From the NCBI RefSeq assembly GCF_000969835.1, contig NZ_KQ033912.1, forward strand, positions 2,751,373 to 2,815,372: a stretch of DNA of 64,000 nt, written 5' to 3'. Source of the DNA: Parabacteroides goldsteinii DSM 19448 = WAL 12034 (GTDB lineage: Bacteria > Bacteroidota > Bacteroidia > Bacteroidales > Tannerellaceae). Positions 7,791-17,011 of this stretch are shown in pieces. Every line of letters starts with the position of its first letter. Positions within the stretch are counted from its first letter, which is position 1. A model generated the notes under the pieces. The model did not search any database. It was not told the DNA's origin and was given only the letters and a program-made list of their open reading frames with translations. Both the position numbers and the translations under genes were made by a program.

Positions 7791-8093
7791 ATAAGTATGC
7801 GATAATAGATTGCAAAGGTGATGATTTTTATGGTTTAGACTTATGAATAGTCGTTTGATATTTGTATTAACTTTTGTTTGACCTTATCTCTAATCTCAAT
7901 ATGAATTGAAGGTGGATGAGATATAGCTATAGTATTAATGAATATAAAAGAATTTGTAAACCTAAATTTAATGCCTATGATATAAAGAAAAGGACAGTAT
8001 GCTAAAAACGGATAATGTTTACACAATTATTCGGTTCACGTAAGATTAAACCAAATGTAAAACTGGTTAAAACTCTTAAACTAAGTAATTATT

Positions 8094-11000
8094 ATGAATA
8101 AAAAAAGAATTGAAATAGGGATGGTAGCTAAAAGATCCCTTCCTATATTCGTTTTTACGACATTTTTATTTGTTTTGGCAGATTCGGCTTTTGCCACTGG
8201 AGCTGATGAAAAATCTACTATTACAGATAATAAAGTCAAAAAAGCAGGAATGGCTCTTATTCCTGCTCCAATGCAACAACAGAAAAAAATCAGTGGAGTA
8301 GTGACAGATGATTTAGGTGAACCTTTGCCTGGAGTTGCTATTCAGGTTGTAGGAACGCCGAGGGGGGTAACTACCGATGTTGATGGGACATATTCTATAG
8401 AAGTAAAAGAATCAGACAAATTGGTCTTTACTTATTTAGGAATGGAAACGCAAACAATTCCTGTTATAGGTAAAAAAGAACTGAATGTTACATTGAAACC
8501 TAAAGTTGACGAATTGGAAGAGGTTACAGTTGTTGCTTTTGCCAAGCAGAAAAAAGAATCGGTTATTTCTTCTATTACTTCCGTTAAACCTACTGATTTA
8601 AAAGTTCCCAGTAGTAACTTGACAACATCTTTGGCTGGTCGTATTTCCGGCTTGATTGCTTATCAGAGAAGTGGAGAACCTGGACAAGACAATGCAGAAT
8701 TCTTCGTTCGCGGTGTAACAACATTCGGTTATAAAAAAGATCCATTGGTATTGTTGGATAATAATGAAATATCTTCTTCAGATTTGTCAAAAATCCAGCC
8801 AGATGACATTGCCAGTTTTAATATTATGAAAGATGCTGCAGCAACAGCCCTGTATGGTTCGCGTGGAGCAAATGGCGTTATTTTGGTTACAACGAAAGAA
8901 GGTGTTGAAGGAAAAGCCAGACTGAATGTCCGTTATGAAGAGTCTATCACAACCCCTACAAGTATGGTTGATTTGGCAGATGCGGTAACATATATGAAGC
9001 TGCACAATGAGGCCATTAAAACACGTGACCCACTGGGAGCAACCATGTATTCACAACAGAAAATTGATAATACGATTGCCGGAGGAAATCCGTATGTTTA
9101 CCCTGCTAATGATTGGTATGATATTATGTTTAAAAAACAGGCTCATAGTCGTCGCTTGAATTTCAACTTAAGTGGTGGTGGTAAAGTTGCCAGTTATTAT
9201 ATCACAGGAACTTATAACTCAGATAAAGGAAATCAGAAAGTAGACGGTGTAAGTAACTTTAATAATAATGTCAATTTGAATCGTTATATTTTACGTTCCA
9301 ACGTAAATATTAAAGTAACACCTACAACAACAGCAAAGGTTCGTTTGCAGGGTACTTTTGACGATTATAGTGGTCCGTTGGATGGCGGAGATGATTTGTA
9401 TAAGAAAGTGATGAATGCCAATCCGGCGTTGTTTCCGCCCTATTATTTGCCTGATGAAGCGAATAAATATACTCAACATGTTTTATTTGGTAATGCAGAT
9501 AAGGCACAATATATGAATCCGTATGCAGAGATGGTAAAAGGGTATAAAGAATATTCGACTTCCAATATGTTTGCCCAGTTTGAATTGGAGCAAAAATTGG
9601 ATTTCATAACCGAAGGTCTTTCTTTGAGGGGATTGTTTAATACGAGTCGTTATTCATACTTTGAAGTAAAACGTGCTTATAATCCTTTTTATTATTCGGC
9701 AGGTATGTACGACAAGGCCTCAGATACTTACAAACTGAATATATTGAATGAACAGAGCGGCACGGAATATTTGAATTATGTGCCGGGAGAAAAAAAGGTT
9801 AATTCTGCTCTTTATTTTGAAAGTGCATTGAACTGGAATCGTATTTTCCATGAAAAACATAATGTTGGCGGCTTGTTGGTTTTCACGATGAGGGAATCGA
9901 AGAATGGAAATGAAAGTGACCTACAAAAGTCATTACCTTCACGAAATATCAGTTTGGCAGGACGTTATACTTATGCTTACGACGGACGTTATTTCGCTGA
10001 ATTTAACTTTGGGTATAACGGTTCTGAACGTTTTGCAAAAAAAGAACGTTTTGGTTTCTTTCCTTCCGGAGGTTTAGGTTGGTTCATTTCCAATGAAAAT
10101 TTTTTTCCTGAGGCTTTGAAAAAGACAGTAACCAAGTTAAAATTGAAAGCAACTTATGGTTTAGTTGGTAATGATGCAATCGGTAGTGAAGACGACCGCT
10201 TCTTCTATTTATCTAATGTGAATATGAATAACTCATATCTGGGCTCATCTTTCGGTACGTTAGGTAATAGAGGTGGTCGTGGGTTAAGCGGAATTTCCAT
10301 TAGTCGTTATCCGAATGAAGACATCACTTGGGAAATTGCACGTAAGGCCAATTATGGTATTGAATTAGGCTTATTTGACAAAATTGAAATCCAGGCAGAT
10401 TATTTCACGGAAAAGCGTTGGAATATTTTGATGGATCGTGCTGCCATACCGGAGACGATGGGGCTTCAAAGTAGTTTGAGAGCAAATGTTGGAGAAGCAA
10501 AGAGCCATGGTATTGATATGTCGCTTGATTATAATCACTCGATCAATAAAGATTTGTGGATTACGGGGCGTGCCAATTTCACGTATGCAACCAGTGAGTT
10601 TTTAGTATATGAAGAACCGGATTATAGTAGTACGCCTTGGAAATCACGTATCGGTCATTCGTTGGCTCAAGAATATGGCTATGTTGCTGAACGCTTATTC
10701 ATTGATGAAGAAGATATCCGCAACTCTCCGGTTCAGTTTGGTAATTATATGGCTGGAGATATTAAATATAAGGATTTGAACGGTGACGGGAAAATAACGG
10801 AATTAGATCAGGCAGCTATCGGTTATCCTACCAGTCCTGAAATTGTGTACGGTTTTGGTTTTTCTATGGGATATAAAGATTTTGACCTTTCTTGTTTCTT
10901 CCAAGGATTGGCAAGGGAATCGTTTTGGATTGATGTAGAAAAAACTTCCCCATTTATTGGAAACCAAAGTGCATTGTTGCAAGCGTATGCCGATAGCCAT

Positions 11001-11315
11001 TGGTCGGAAGCTGATCGTAATACACAAGCATTGTGGCCGCGTCTGTCTACATCCGTAGTTGAAAATAACAATAAGAAATCTACATGGTTTATGCAGAATG
11101 GCGGATTTTTGCGATTGAAATCATTGGAATTCGGTTATCGTATTCCGAAGCATATTATTGATAAAGCCCATATAAGTGATTTACGTTTCTATTTAAGCGG
11201 AACCAACTTGCTGACTTTCTCAAAATTTAAATTGTGGGATCCGGAAATGGGTGGAAATGGTTTGGGATATCCTATCCAGAGAGTATTTAATGCCGGAGTT
11301 CAGTTGTCATTCTAA
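8094..11315 (+). CDS. SusC-like TonB-dependent outer-membrane transporter (PUL 1)
   Basis: A 1073-residue SusC/RagA-type receptor that imports oligosaccharides across the outer membrane with its SusD partner. After an N-terminal signal segment comes a carboxypeptidase-regulatory-like domain (about 63-148; KISGVVTDDLGEPLPGVAI), a TonB-box-like EEVTVVAFAKQ, the plug domain ending in ATALYGSRGANGVILVTTKEG, and a beta-barrel ending in a terminal aromatic residue (QLSF). No STN domain is present, unlike the paralogue at 21680. It is closely similar over its whole length to the SusC proteins at 21680 and 47496. ATG 8094 is followed by a Lys-rich hydrophobic leader. SusD follows after 12 bp. Regulation is probably through the upstream invertible segment. 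Confidence 0.95.
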   Translation: MNKKRIEIGMVAKRSLPIFVFTTFLFVLADSAFATGADEKSTITDNKVKKAGMALIPAPMQQQKKISGVVTDDLGEPLPGVAIQVVGTPRGVTTDVDGTYSIEVKESDKLVFTYLGMETQTIPVIGKKELNVTLKPKVDELEEVTVVAFAKQKKESVISSITSVKPTDLKVPSSNLTTSLAGRISGLIAYQRSGEPGQDNAEFFVRGVTTFGYKKDPLVLLDNNEISSSDLSKIQPDDIASFNIMKDAAATALYGSRGANGVILVTTKEGVEGKARLNVRYEESITTPTSMVDLADAVTYMKLHNEAIKTRDPLGATMYSQQKIDNTIAGGNPYVYPANDWYDIMFKKQAHSRRLNFNLSGGGKVASYYITGTYNSDKGNQKVDGVSNFNNNVNLNRYILRSNVNIKVTPTTTAKVRLQGTFDDYSGPLDGGDDLYKKVMNANPALFPPYYLPDEANKYTQHVLFGNADKAQYMNPYAEMVKGYKEYSTSNMFAQFELEQKLDFITEGLSLRGLFNTSRYSYFEVKRAYNPFYYSAGMYDKASDTYKLNILNEQSGTEYLNYVPGEKKVNSALYFESALNWNRIFHEKHNVGGLLVFTMRESKNGNESDLQKSLPSRNISLAGRYTYAYDGRYFAEFNFGYNGSERFAKKERFGFFPSGGLGWFISNENFFPEALKKTVTKLKLKATYGLVGNDAIGSEDDRFFYLSNVNMNNSYLGSSFGTLGNRGGRGLSGISISRYPNEDITWEIARKANYGIELGLFDKIEIQADYFTEKRWNILMDRAAIPETMGLQSSLRANVGEAKSHGIDMSLDYNHSINKDLWITGRANFTYATSEFLVYEEPDYSSTPWKSRIGHSLAQEYGYVAERLFIDEEDIRNSPVQFGNYMAGDIKYKDLNGDGKITELDQAAIGYPTSPEIVYGFGFSMGYKDFDLSCFFQGLARESFWIDVEKTSPFIGNQSALLQAYADSHWSEADRNTQALWPRLSTSVVENNNKKSTWFMQNGGFLRLKSLEFGYRIPKHIIDKAHISDLRFYLSGTNLLTFSKFKLWDPEMGGNGLGYPIQRVFNAGVQLSF

Positions 11316-11327
11316 AATGTAAATAAG

Positions 11328-13271
11328 ATGATGAAAAATATATTATTAAAAAGCTTACTGTTCTGTATCGTATTACTGGAATGTCTCTCTTGTAATTATT
11401 TGGATATTGTTCCGGATAATATGGCGACAATTGATTATGCATTCCGTAATCGTACAGCATGTGAAAAGTATTTATATACTTGTTATAGCTATCGCCCGAG
11501 GCATGGCGATTTCTCGTGGGACCCGGCGATTGCTGCTACAGATGAAGTTTGGTGCCATTCTTATATTAATTCTGCCGGGCGTTATATTGCCCGTGGCATG
11601 CAGAAAGTGAATGATCCTTATATGAACTTCTGGAGCGGAGCTAAATCAGGGGATTCCTTTGTCATTCCGGCTTTGTGGGATGGTATTCGTGACTGTAATA
11701 TCTTTCTTGAGAATGTGGATAAAGTAACAGATTTACCTTCGTATGAACGTGACCGTTGGATAGCAGAAGTAAAATTCCTGAAAGCCTATTATCATTTTTA
11801 TTTGTTCCGAATGTATGGTCCTATACCTATTATGGATGTCAATCTGCCGGTATCGGCTACTCCGGAAGAGGTAAAAGTATATCGTGAACCGGTAGATAAT
11901 GTTGTTGATTATATAGTAAATCTGCTGGATGAAGCGGCTGCAGATCTTCCTTCTAATGACGACTTGGTGGAAGGCACTGAAGCCGGACGAGTATATAATC
12001 TGGTGGCTAAAGCAATGAAAGCTAGAGTTCTGGCATATGCTGCAAGTCCATTGTTTAATGGAAATACGGATTATGCCTCTTTGGTCGATAATCGCGGAGT
12101 ACAATTATTCCCTCAAACGTATGATCCTGAAAAATGGAAAAAAGCAGCAGATGCTTGTTTGGAGGCGATTGATATGGCTCATGCACAGAATAAACGGCTT
12201 TATACGAGTGTAGATCCACTGTTGAGTACGCAGAACGATACCTTCAAATTGCAAACCACTTTACGTCAGGCTATTTGTGATCGTTGGAATTGTGAACTGA
12301 TTTGGGGGAGTACTAATAATGACCAATATTCATTTGTTCAACGATGTCAATCCCGTGTTTTGCGTGTTGGTGCAGAAATGGGAACAGTAGTTCGTACCGA
12401 GTGGGCCCCAACATTGAATACGGTTGAAAAATTCTATTCATCCCATGGCGTACCTATCAATGAAGATAGAGACTGGGTACAGAACAACTGGTATAGCCAA
12501 CGTTACGAAATTCGTCCGGAAGTCTCTTCCGGTGCTGAAAAGTATTATGTAAAGGAGGGGCAGAAGACTGTTAATCTACATTATAATCGTGAACCCCGAT
12601 TCTATGCAAATATAGGTTTTGACCGAGGTATCTATTTCGGTAACGGTTATAATAAGTTTCCGGATAATGTAAAGCATTGCGAATTTTGTGCGAAAGAATA
12701 TTCAGGAGTAGCTTCTGCTTCCGAGGCATTCTCTGTTACAGGATACGGAGCTAAGAAAATGCATAGTTTTAAAGATGCTATGACGGCGAACGATTATAGT
12801 ATAGAGTATTATCCATTCCCGATCATGCGTATGGCAGATCTGTATTTGTTGTATGCTGAAGCACTGAATGAATATAGCGGTCCGAGCGGTGAAGTATATA
12901 AATATGTAGATATGATTCGTGAACGCGCCGGTTTGGAAGGAGTTCAGGCTTCCTGGACTAAATATTCCATTTCTCCTTCTAAAGCTGCAACCAAAGAAGG
13001 CTTACGGGAAATTATACAGCATGAACGTGAAATCGAATTGGTTTTTGAGGGACAACATTTCTGGGATCTCAGACGCTGGAAGAGAATTCAGGATCTTAAT
13101 GAACAGCCAAAAGGATGGAATGTCATTCAGGGAGATACTCAAGATCTCTTCTACACAGTGACTTCAGTGGCCCAGACTCCAGTTGAGTTTTCAGTAAGAG
13201 ATTATTTCTGGCCGATCAATGAAAAAGAGATTTCGATAAATTCGAATCTGGTTCAGAATTTTGATTGGTAA
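11328..13271 (+). CDS. SusD-like glycan-binding lipoprotein (PUL 1)
   Basis: A 647-residue SusD/RagB family surface lipoprotein. The signal peptide ends in a lipobox (ECLSCNYLDIVPDN), followed by the SusD N-terminal signature and helical TPR-like core. The C-terminal RagB/SusD segment includes LYLLYAEALNE, MIRERAGLEG and REIELVFEGQHFWDLRRWKR, all typical of the family. It caps the SusC barrel and binds substrate at the cell surface. It is 12 bp downstream of SusC and 32 bp upstream of a DUF4959-type lipoprotein gene. Close paralogues are at 25135 and 50757. Confidence 0.95.
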   Translation: MMKNILLKSLLFCIVLLECLSCNYLDIVPDNMATIDYAFRNRTACEKYLYTCYSYRPRHGDFSWDPAIAATDEVWCHSYINSAGRYIARGMQKVNDPYMNFWSGAKSGDSFVIPALWDGIRDCNIFLENVDKVTDLPSYERDRWIAEVKFLKAYYHFYLFRMYGPIPIMDVNLPVSATPEEVKVYREPVDNVVDYIVNLLDEAAADLPSNDDLVEGTEAGRVYNLVAKAMKARVLAYAASPLFNGNTDYASLVDNRGVQLFPQTYDPEKWKKAADACLEAIDMAHAQNKRLYTSVDPLLSTQNDTFKLQTTLRQAICDRWNCELIWGSTNNDQYSFVQRCQSRVLRVGAEMGTVVRTEWAPTLNTVEKFYSSHGVPINEDRDWVQNNWYSQRYEIRPEVSSGAEKYYVKEGQKTVNLHYNREPRFYANIGFDRGIYFGNGYNKFPDNVKHCEFCAKEYSGVASASEAFSVTGYGAKKMHSFKDAMTANDYSIEYYPFPIMRMADLYLLYAEALNEYSGPSGEVYKYVDMIRERAGLEGVQASWTKYSISPSKAATKEGLREIIQHEREIELVFEGQHFWDLRRWKRIQDLNEQPKGWNVIQGDTQDLFYTVTSVAQTPVEFSVRDYFWPINEKEISINSNLVQNFDW

Positions 13272-13303
13272 GTTGGTAATTAGTAATCATAATAAATGGG
13301 ACA

Positions 13304-14479
13304 ATGAAAAAGAATTTATTATATATACTTTCCGTTTTGCTTCTGATTGCATGTTCGGAAGAGGAACGTACGTTTGTTAAAACAGATTCTGTCGCTCCGC
13401 AACCTGTCAGCAATGTAGAAGTTACTAATATTCCGGGTGGTGCTATTTTGAAATATACTTTGCCGGACGATGAAGATCTACTTTGTGTAAAAGCTAATTA
13501 TGAATTGAAATCAGGTGTTTCAAGTGAAGTGAAAGCTTCCTTATTTGTGGATACTCTTAAGATCGAGGGTTTCGGCACGGAAGATGAACGTATCGTGGAA
13601 CTGGTAGCAATAGATCGTAGTCTGAATGAATCGTCACCTGTAAAAGTGACCGTGAAGCCACTGGAGGCTCCTGTTGTTACGATCGGACGTACTTTAAAGT
13701 TGATTGCCGACTTTGGTGGTGTACATGCCTATTGGGATAATCCCGGGCGATCTGAAATTTCTGTTATTTTGGAACAAAAAGATAATAACAATGAGTTCAA
13801 CCGGATCGATGCTTACTATAGTACGGTGGTAGAAGGTAGTGCCGCGACTCGTGGAATGGATACTGATCCGAAAGATTTTAAAATTTATATACAGGATCGT
13901 TGGGGAAATGTAAGTGAAGCTTTGGAAACGACCATCTCACCTCTGTTTGAGGAACAATTTGATCGAACAAAAATCACAGGTATGTCTATTGAAGGCGACC
14001 AACCTTCGGCTTGGGGATGGGTTCTCGCAAACTTGTTTGATGGGACGAAAAGTGACGGTAACGGATTTCATACAGCTAATGGGTCAGGTGTTTGGCCGCA
14101 ATGGATTACATTCGACTTAGGTGTGACCGGGAAGATCAGCCGTATCAAAGTATGGCAACGTTTGGGTGACTGGATTTATAAACATGGAAATTTGGAACAT
14201 TTTGAAATCTGGGGAACCTCAGATGCTGAAAATTTGAATGATCCTTCGGTCTGGACTTTGATGATGGATTGTAAGAGTACTAAGCCTTCCGGATTACCAT
14301 TAGGGCAGATATCCGATGAAGACAGGCAATGGGCCGAAGCGGGTGAAGAGTTCGTTTGTGACCCAAGTAAACCTAAGGTTCGTTATCTCCGTTTGCATGC
14401 TTTGCAAACTTGGTCTAATGGTGACTTTTTCCATATGTCTGAAATAGAGGTCTATGGACAGGTTGGTGAGGATAAGTAA
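13304..14479 (+). CDS. DUF4959/DUF5126/DUF5000 surface glycan-binding lipoprotein (PUL 1)
   Basis: A 391-residue lipoprotein (MKKNLLYILSVLLLIACSEEE) with the three-domain build common directly after SusCD pairs: an N-terminal Fn3-like DUF4959 region (PGGAILKYTLPDDEDLLCVKA), a middle DUF5126-type beta domain and a C-terminal DUF5000 discoidin-like domain (about 225-390; ITFDLGVTGKISRIKVWQR, VRYLRLHALQTWSNGDF). Likely a surface glycan-binding protein (SGBP) that holds substrate for SusC/SusD. Paralogues with the same order are at 27078 and 52695. The carbohydrate specificity cannot be read. Confidence 0.85.
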   Translation: MKKNLLYILSVLLLIACSEEERTFVKTDSVAPQPVSNVEVTNIPGGAILKYTLPDDEDLLCVKANYELKSGVSSEVKASLFVDTLKIEGFGTEDERIVELVAIDRSLNESSPVKVTVKPLEAPVVTIGRTLKLIADFGGVHAYWDNPGRSEISVILEQKDNNNEFNRIDAYYSTVVEGSAATRGMDTDPKDFKIYIQDRWGNVSEALETTISPLFEEQFDRTKITGMSIEGDQPSAWGWVLANLFDGTKSDGNGFHTANGSGVWPQWITFDLGVTGKISRIKVWQRLGDWIYKHGNLEHFEIWGTSDAENLNDPSVWTLMMDCKSTKPSGLPLGQISDEDRQWAEAGEEFVCDPSKPKVRYLRLHALQTWSNGDFFHMSEIEVYGQVGEDK

Positions 14480-14491
14480 GGTAATTATTAA

Positions 14492-15184
14492 ATGTATAGA
14501 AGTATGATAGTAAAATATGTTATTCCCCTGCTGATTTTTTGTGTTGGGGTATTTTCTACGTCTTGTGATGATATGGACGCTTTACATATTGGTTTCCTGG
14601 AAGAAGGCGAAACTATTTATGCGGCGAAAGTGGATAGTGCATCCGTCGGTCCGGGTAACGGTCGTGTTAAGATGGAATTGTTCATCAATGCCCAACGTAT
14701 TGAGAAGCTCCGTATTTACTGGAATGCTTATACGGATTCCATTGATTTCAATGTCGGCGGACAAGTTGGTGAATTCTCTCTTATGATTGAAAATCTGCCG
14801 GAACGGGAATACTTGTTCCAAATCGTCAGTTTTGATAAATATGGAAATCGTTCACTTCCGTTTGAAGCAACAGGTAGAGCTTGCGGTGAAGATTATCGGA
14901 ATACCTTACCTAACCGTCATATTGAAAACATTTCGAAGACGGAAGATGGTAATATATTGATAACCTGGGGCGCAGCAAATGACGGTGCGGAGAAATGCGT
15001 GATGACTTACACCGATGCAACCGGTCAACAACAGATTCGTGAGGTGTTGGCTACAGTATCGGAAGATATTATTCAGAATGTCCAAAGCGGATCTTCATTT
15101 ACGTATTATACAATATATAAGCCGGCGGCTAATTCACCGGATAGCTTTAATACGAAAGAAGATTCAAGGGATTTTCCTGAATAA
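14492..15184 (+). CDS. DUF4998 lipoprotein lacking the discoidin domain (PUL 1)
   Basis: A 230-residue lipoprotein (lipobox FSTSCDDMD) of the DUF4998 type, with GKV/ERL-like beta-sandwich repeats (IEKLRIYWNAYTDSIDF; NRSLPFEATGRACGEDY). The equivalent proteins of PUL 2 (28296-29411) and PUL 3 (53910-55037) are about 370 residues and carry an extra C-terminal discoidin-like domain; here the chain ends right after KEDSRDFPE, where that domain would begin. No recognisable discoidin remnant lies in the 93 bp to the next gene, which instead hold a terminator. An internal ATG at 14504 is an alternative start. Probably an accessory surface binding or scaffold protein. Confidence 0.8.
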   Translation: MYRSMIVKYVIPLLIFCVGVFSTSCDDMDALHIGFLEEGETIYAAKVDSASVGPGNGRVKMELFINAQRIEKLRIYWNAYTDSIDFNVGGQVGEFSLMIENLPEREYLFQIVSFDKYGNRSLPFEATGRACGEDYRNTLPNRHIENISKTEDGNILITWGAANDGAEKCVMTYTDATGQQQIREVLATVSEDIIQNVQSGSSFTYYTIYKPAANSPDSFNTKEDSRDFPE

Positions 15185-15221
15185 GTAGTCTTTATAACTT
15201 GTAGATAAACATGTTGAATGT

Positions 15222-15261
15222 AAGGAGAGGTGTGTTGGGGTACAACATACCCTCCTTTCTT
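15222..15261 (+). terminator. Terminator-like hairpin after the PUL 1 lipoproteins
   Basis: AAGGAGAGG-GTGTTG and ACAACATACCCTCCTT form a long stem around a GGGT loop, followed by a short T/C-rich tract (CTTCT). It separates the SusCD-lipoprotein block from the DUF6057/beta-propeller pair and may give the latter reduced or separate expression. Confidence 0.55.
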
Positions 15262-15277
15262 CTAAAGTGAATTCATT

Positions 15278-17011
15278 ATGAACAGGAAGGTTGTGGACAT
15301 ATTATTTGTCCTGTTTCTATTCGTAGGTATGGTAACATATCTCTTTTATACCCAATCTTACCGGATTATTTTATCTGGACAGGTTGGTTATTTTTTAGCA
15401 ACAACTGATTTTTTCACCTCTTTTCTTCCTCGGATACAAGGAATTGTAGATTATCTAGCCTCTTTTCTGGTACAATTTTATGTGATTAGGTATTTCGGAA
15501 TCGGAGTCTTGATAAGTCTGGCTTTTCTCTTGGGACTTCTGATAAATATGTTGTTAAAACCTTTTACAGAATCTCGTTACCGCATTCTTTTATCTTTTTT
15601 ATATTCGACGACATTTGTTTGGTCTCTACATAGTTTCTCCGATTATCCCTTGTCGAAAGATCTAACTTTATTGATTTCTTTTATCTGTTGCCGTCTTTAT
15701 ATCGGACTATCCGATAAGCGCATACGTGTTTTGTTCAGTTATTGCCTTGCTTGTATTCTTTGGTATATTTGTAAAGAAGCAGCGTTTGTAGCTTGTTTGT
15801 ATATATTTGTTTATGAGTATCTGAAAGGAATGAGAAATTATTCTTACCTGATCTCTCTTTGTTCTCTTTTTGCCTTTTCAGCATTGTTCACGACTTTATT
15901 GCTCCAATATTGTTTCCCGATGGAAGAAGTGTTTGTTGCTGAATGGGAATTGGATTGGTATCCTTGGTATCTGATTTATATGACTTCTTTTGTCGGTTGT
16001 ATCTTTTTATTACGTTGTTCACGCGGTTATCTCTTTGTTGCCTCCGGTTATCTTCTGTTGGCCGTATATGCTTGTCATGTGAATACCGACCGTACCAGGG
16101 AGTTTGAGATGAAATTGTTTTACCTAATGCAACAAGGTGATTGGAATAAATTGCTGGGTAGTATATGTGATGCCGAAAAACTGAACTCTAGAACCTTGAA
16201 TTATTATTATATGGCATTGGCACAAACCGGACAATTGAGTAATGCCTTGTTTCGGGATGGATTCCCTTATTCGAAGTCATTGGTTTCAGCGGGTGAGCAA
16301 TCGTATGTTTCGAAAACTCGTTTGAGCGATATCTATTGGAACTTAGGTTGTTTTCGGGCTAGTCAGGTGTTCTCGACTGAAGCCATGTCGATGTTGGATA
16401 CGGGGGTGAACCCTTATCATCTTAAACGCTTGGCGATGATCCATTTGATTTATCGGGAAAATGATTTGGCAATAAAACTTCTGCGTATATTGAAAAAAAC
16501 GGTGATGTATAATCGCTGGGCTGTCGATTTGTTGAACCGGATGAAACATGATCCAGATCTGGAACAGGTCGATTGGATCATTCGTTTCCGGAAGATGCTT
16601 CCTTCATATGGTTTCCAAATAGGCATGAACAGGCCATTAGAAAATATAACAAACCTAGCTATCCAATTACCATTTGAAACATTGGCTTTGGAATATGCTT
16701 GGAATTTGGCATTACTGGAGAAAAAGGTTGATTGGGTGGCTAGGATGGTCCGCTATAAATTGGATTTTTCTCCGAACTCGGAAATCCCGATCCTGTGTCA
16801 GGAAGGAATTTTAATCTATGAGCGAGGGAATAAAATCAGTGAAGACCGGAAATTAAAGATAAACTATGATGAAGGCGTATTGGCGCGTTTCAAAGAGTAT
16901 TGTACTCAGGGAAAACGTCCGCTAAATACGATATCCGGTTATTTGGTAATGAATAATGATTATAAATCCAGTTACTTTTATTATTATGAATCTGTCGATG
17001 TTCATAAATAG
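15278..17011 (+). CDS. DUF6057-type multi-pass membrane protein
   Basis: A 577-residue protein with roughly ten hydrophobic membrane segments in the first ~290 residues (for example ILFVLFLFVGMVTYLFYTQ) followed by a soluble, helical, TPR-like C-terminal half (ALAQTGQLSNALF, AMIHLIYRENDLAIKLLRIL). This matches the DUF6057 family seen beside TolB/PD40-type lipoproteins in Bacteroidetes PULs. Function is unknown. The C-terminal repeats could face the periplasm. It overlaps the next gene by 26 bp, so the two are expressed together. No equivalent exists in PULs 2 and 3 of this window. Confidence 0.7.
   Translation: MNRKVVDILFVLFLFVGMVTYLFYTQSYRIILSGQVGYFLATTDFFTSFLPRIQGIVDYLASFLVQFYVIRYFGIGVLISLAFLLGLLINMLLKPFTESRYRILLSFLYSTTFVWSLHSFSDYPLSKDLTLLISFICCRLYIGLSDKRIRVLFSYCLACILWYICKEAAFVACLYIFVYEYLKGMRNYSYLISLCSLFAFSALFTTLLLQYCFPMEEVFVAEWELDWYPWYLIYMTSFVGCIFLLRCSRGYLFVASGYLLLAVYACHVNTDRTREFEMKLFYLMQQGDWNKLLGSICDAEKLNSRTLNYYYMALAQTGQLSNALFRDGFPYSKSLVSAGEQSYVSKTRLSDIYWNLGCFRASQVFSTEAMSMLDTGVNPYHLKRLAMIHLIYRENDLAIKLLRILKKTVMYNRWAVDLLNRMKHDPDLEQVDWIIRFRKMLPSYGFQIGMNRPLENITNLAIQLPFETLALEYAWNLALLEKKVDWVARMVRYKLDFSPNSEIPILCQEGILIYERGNKISEDRKLKINYDEGVLARFKEYCTQGKRPLNTISGYLVMNNDYKSSYFYYYESVDVHK

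Larger units (their letters stand above)
7369..8093. other. Gene-free 725-bp region upstream of SusC 1
   Basis: No convincing gene lies here. It holds a predicted invertible segment (7534-7774), a strong hairpin with a T-run (7744-7790) and about 300 bp of A/T-rich leader before SusC. A 15-bp stretch, TATGAATAGTCGTTT at 7842-7856, recurs in opposite orientation at 47428-47442 upstream of SusC 3. Confidence 0.7.
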
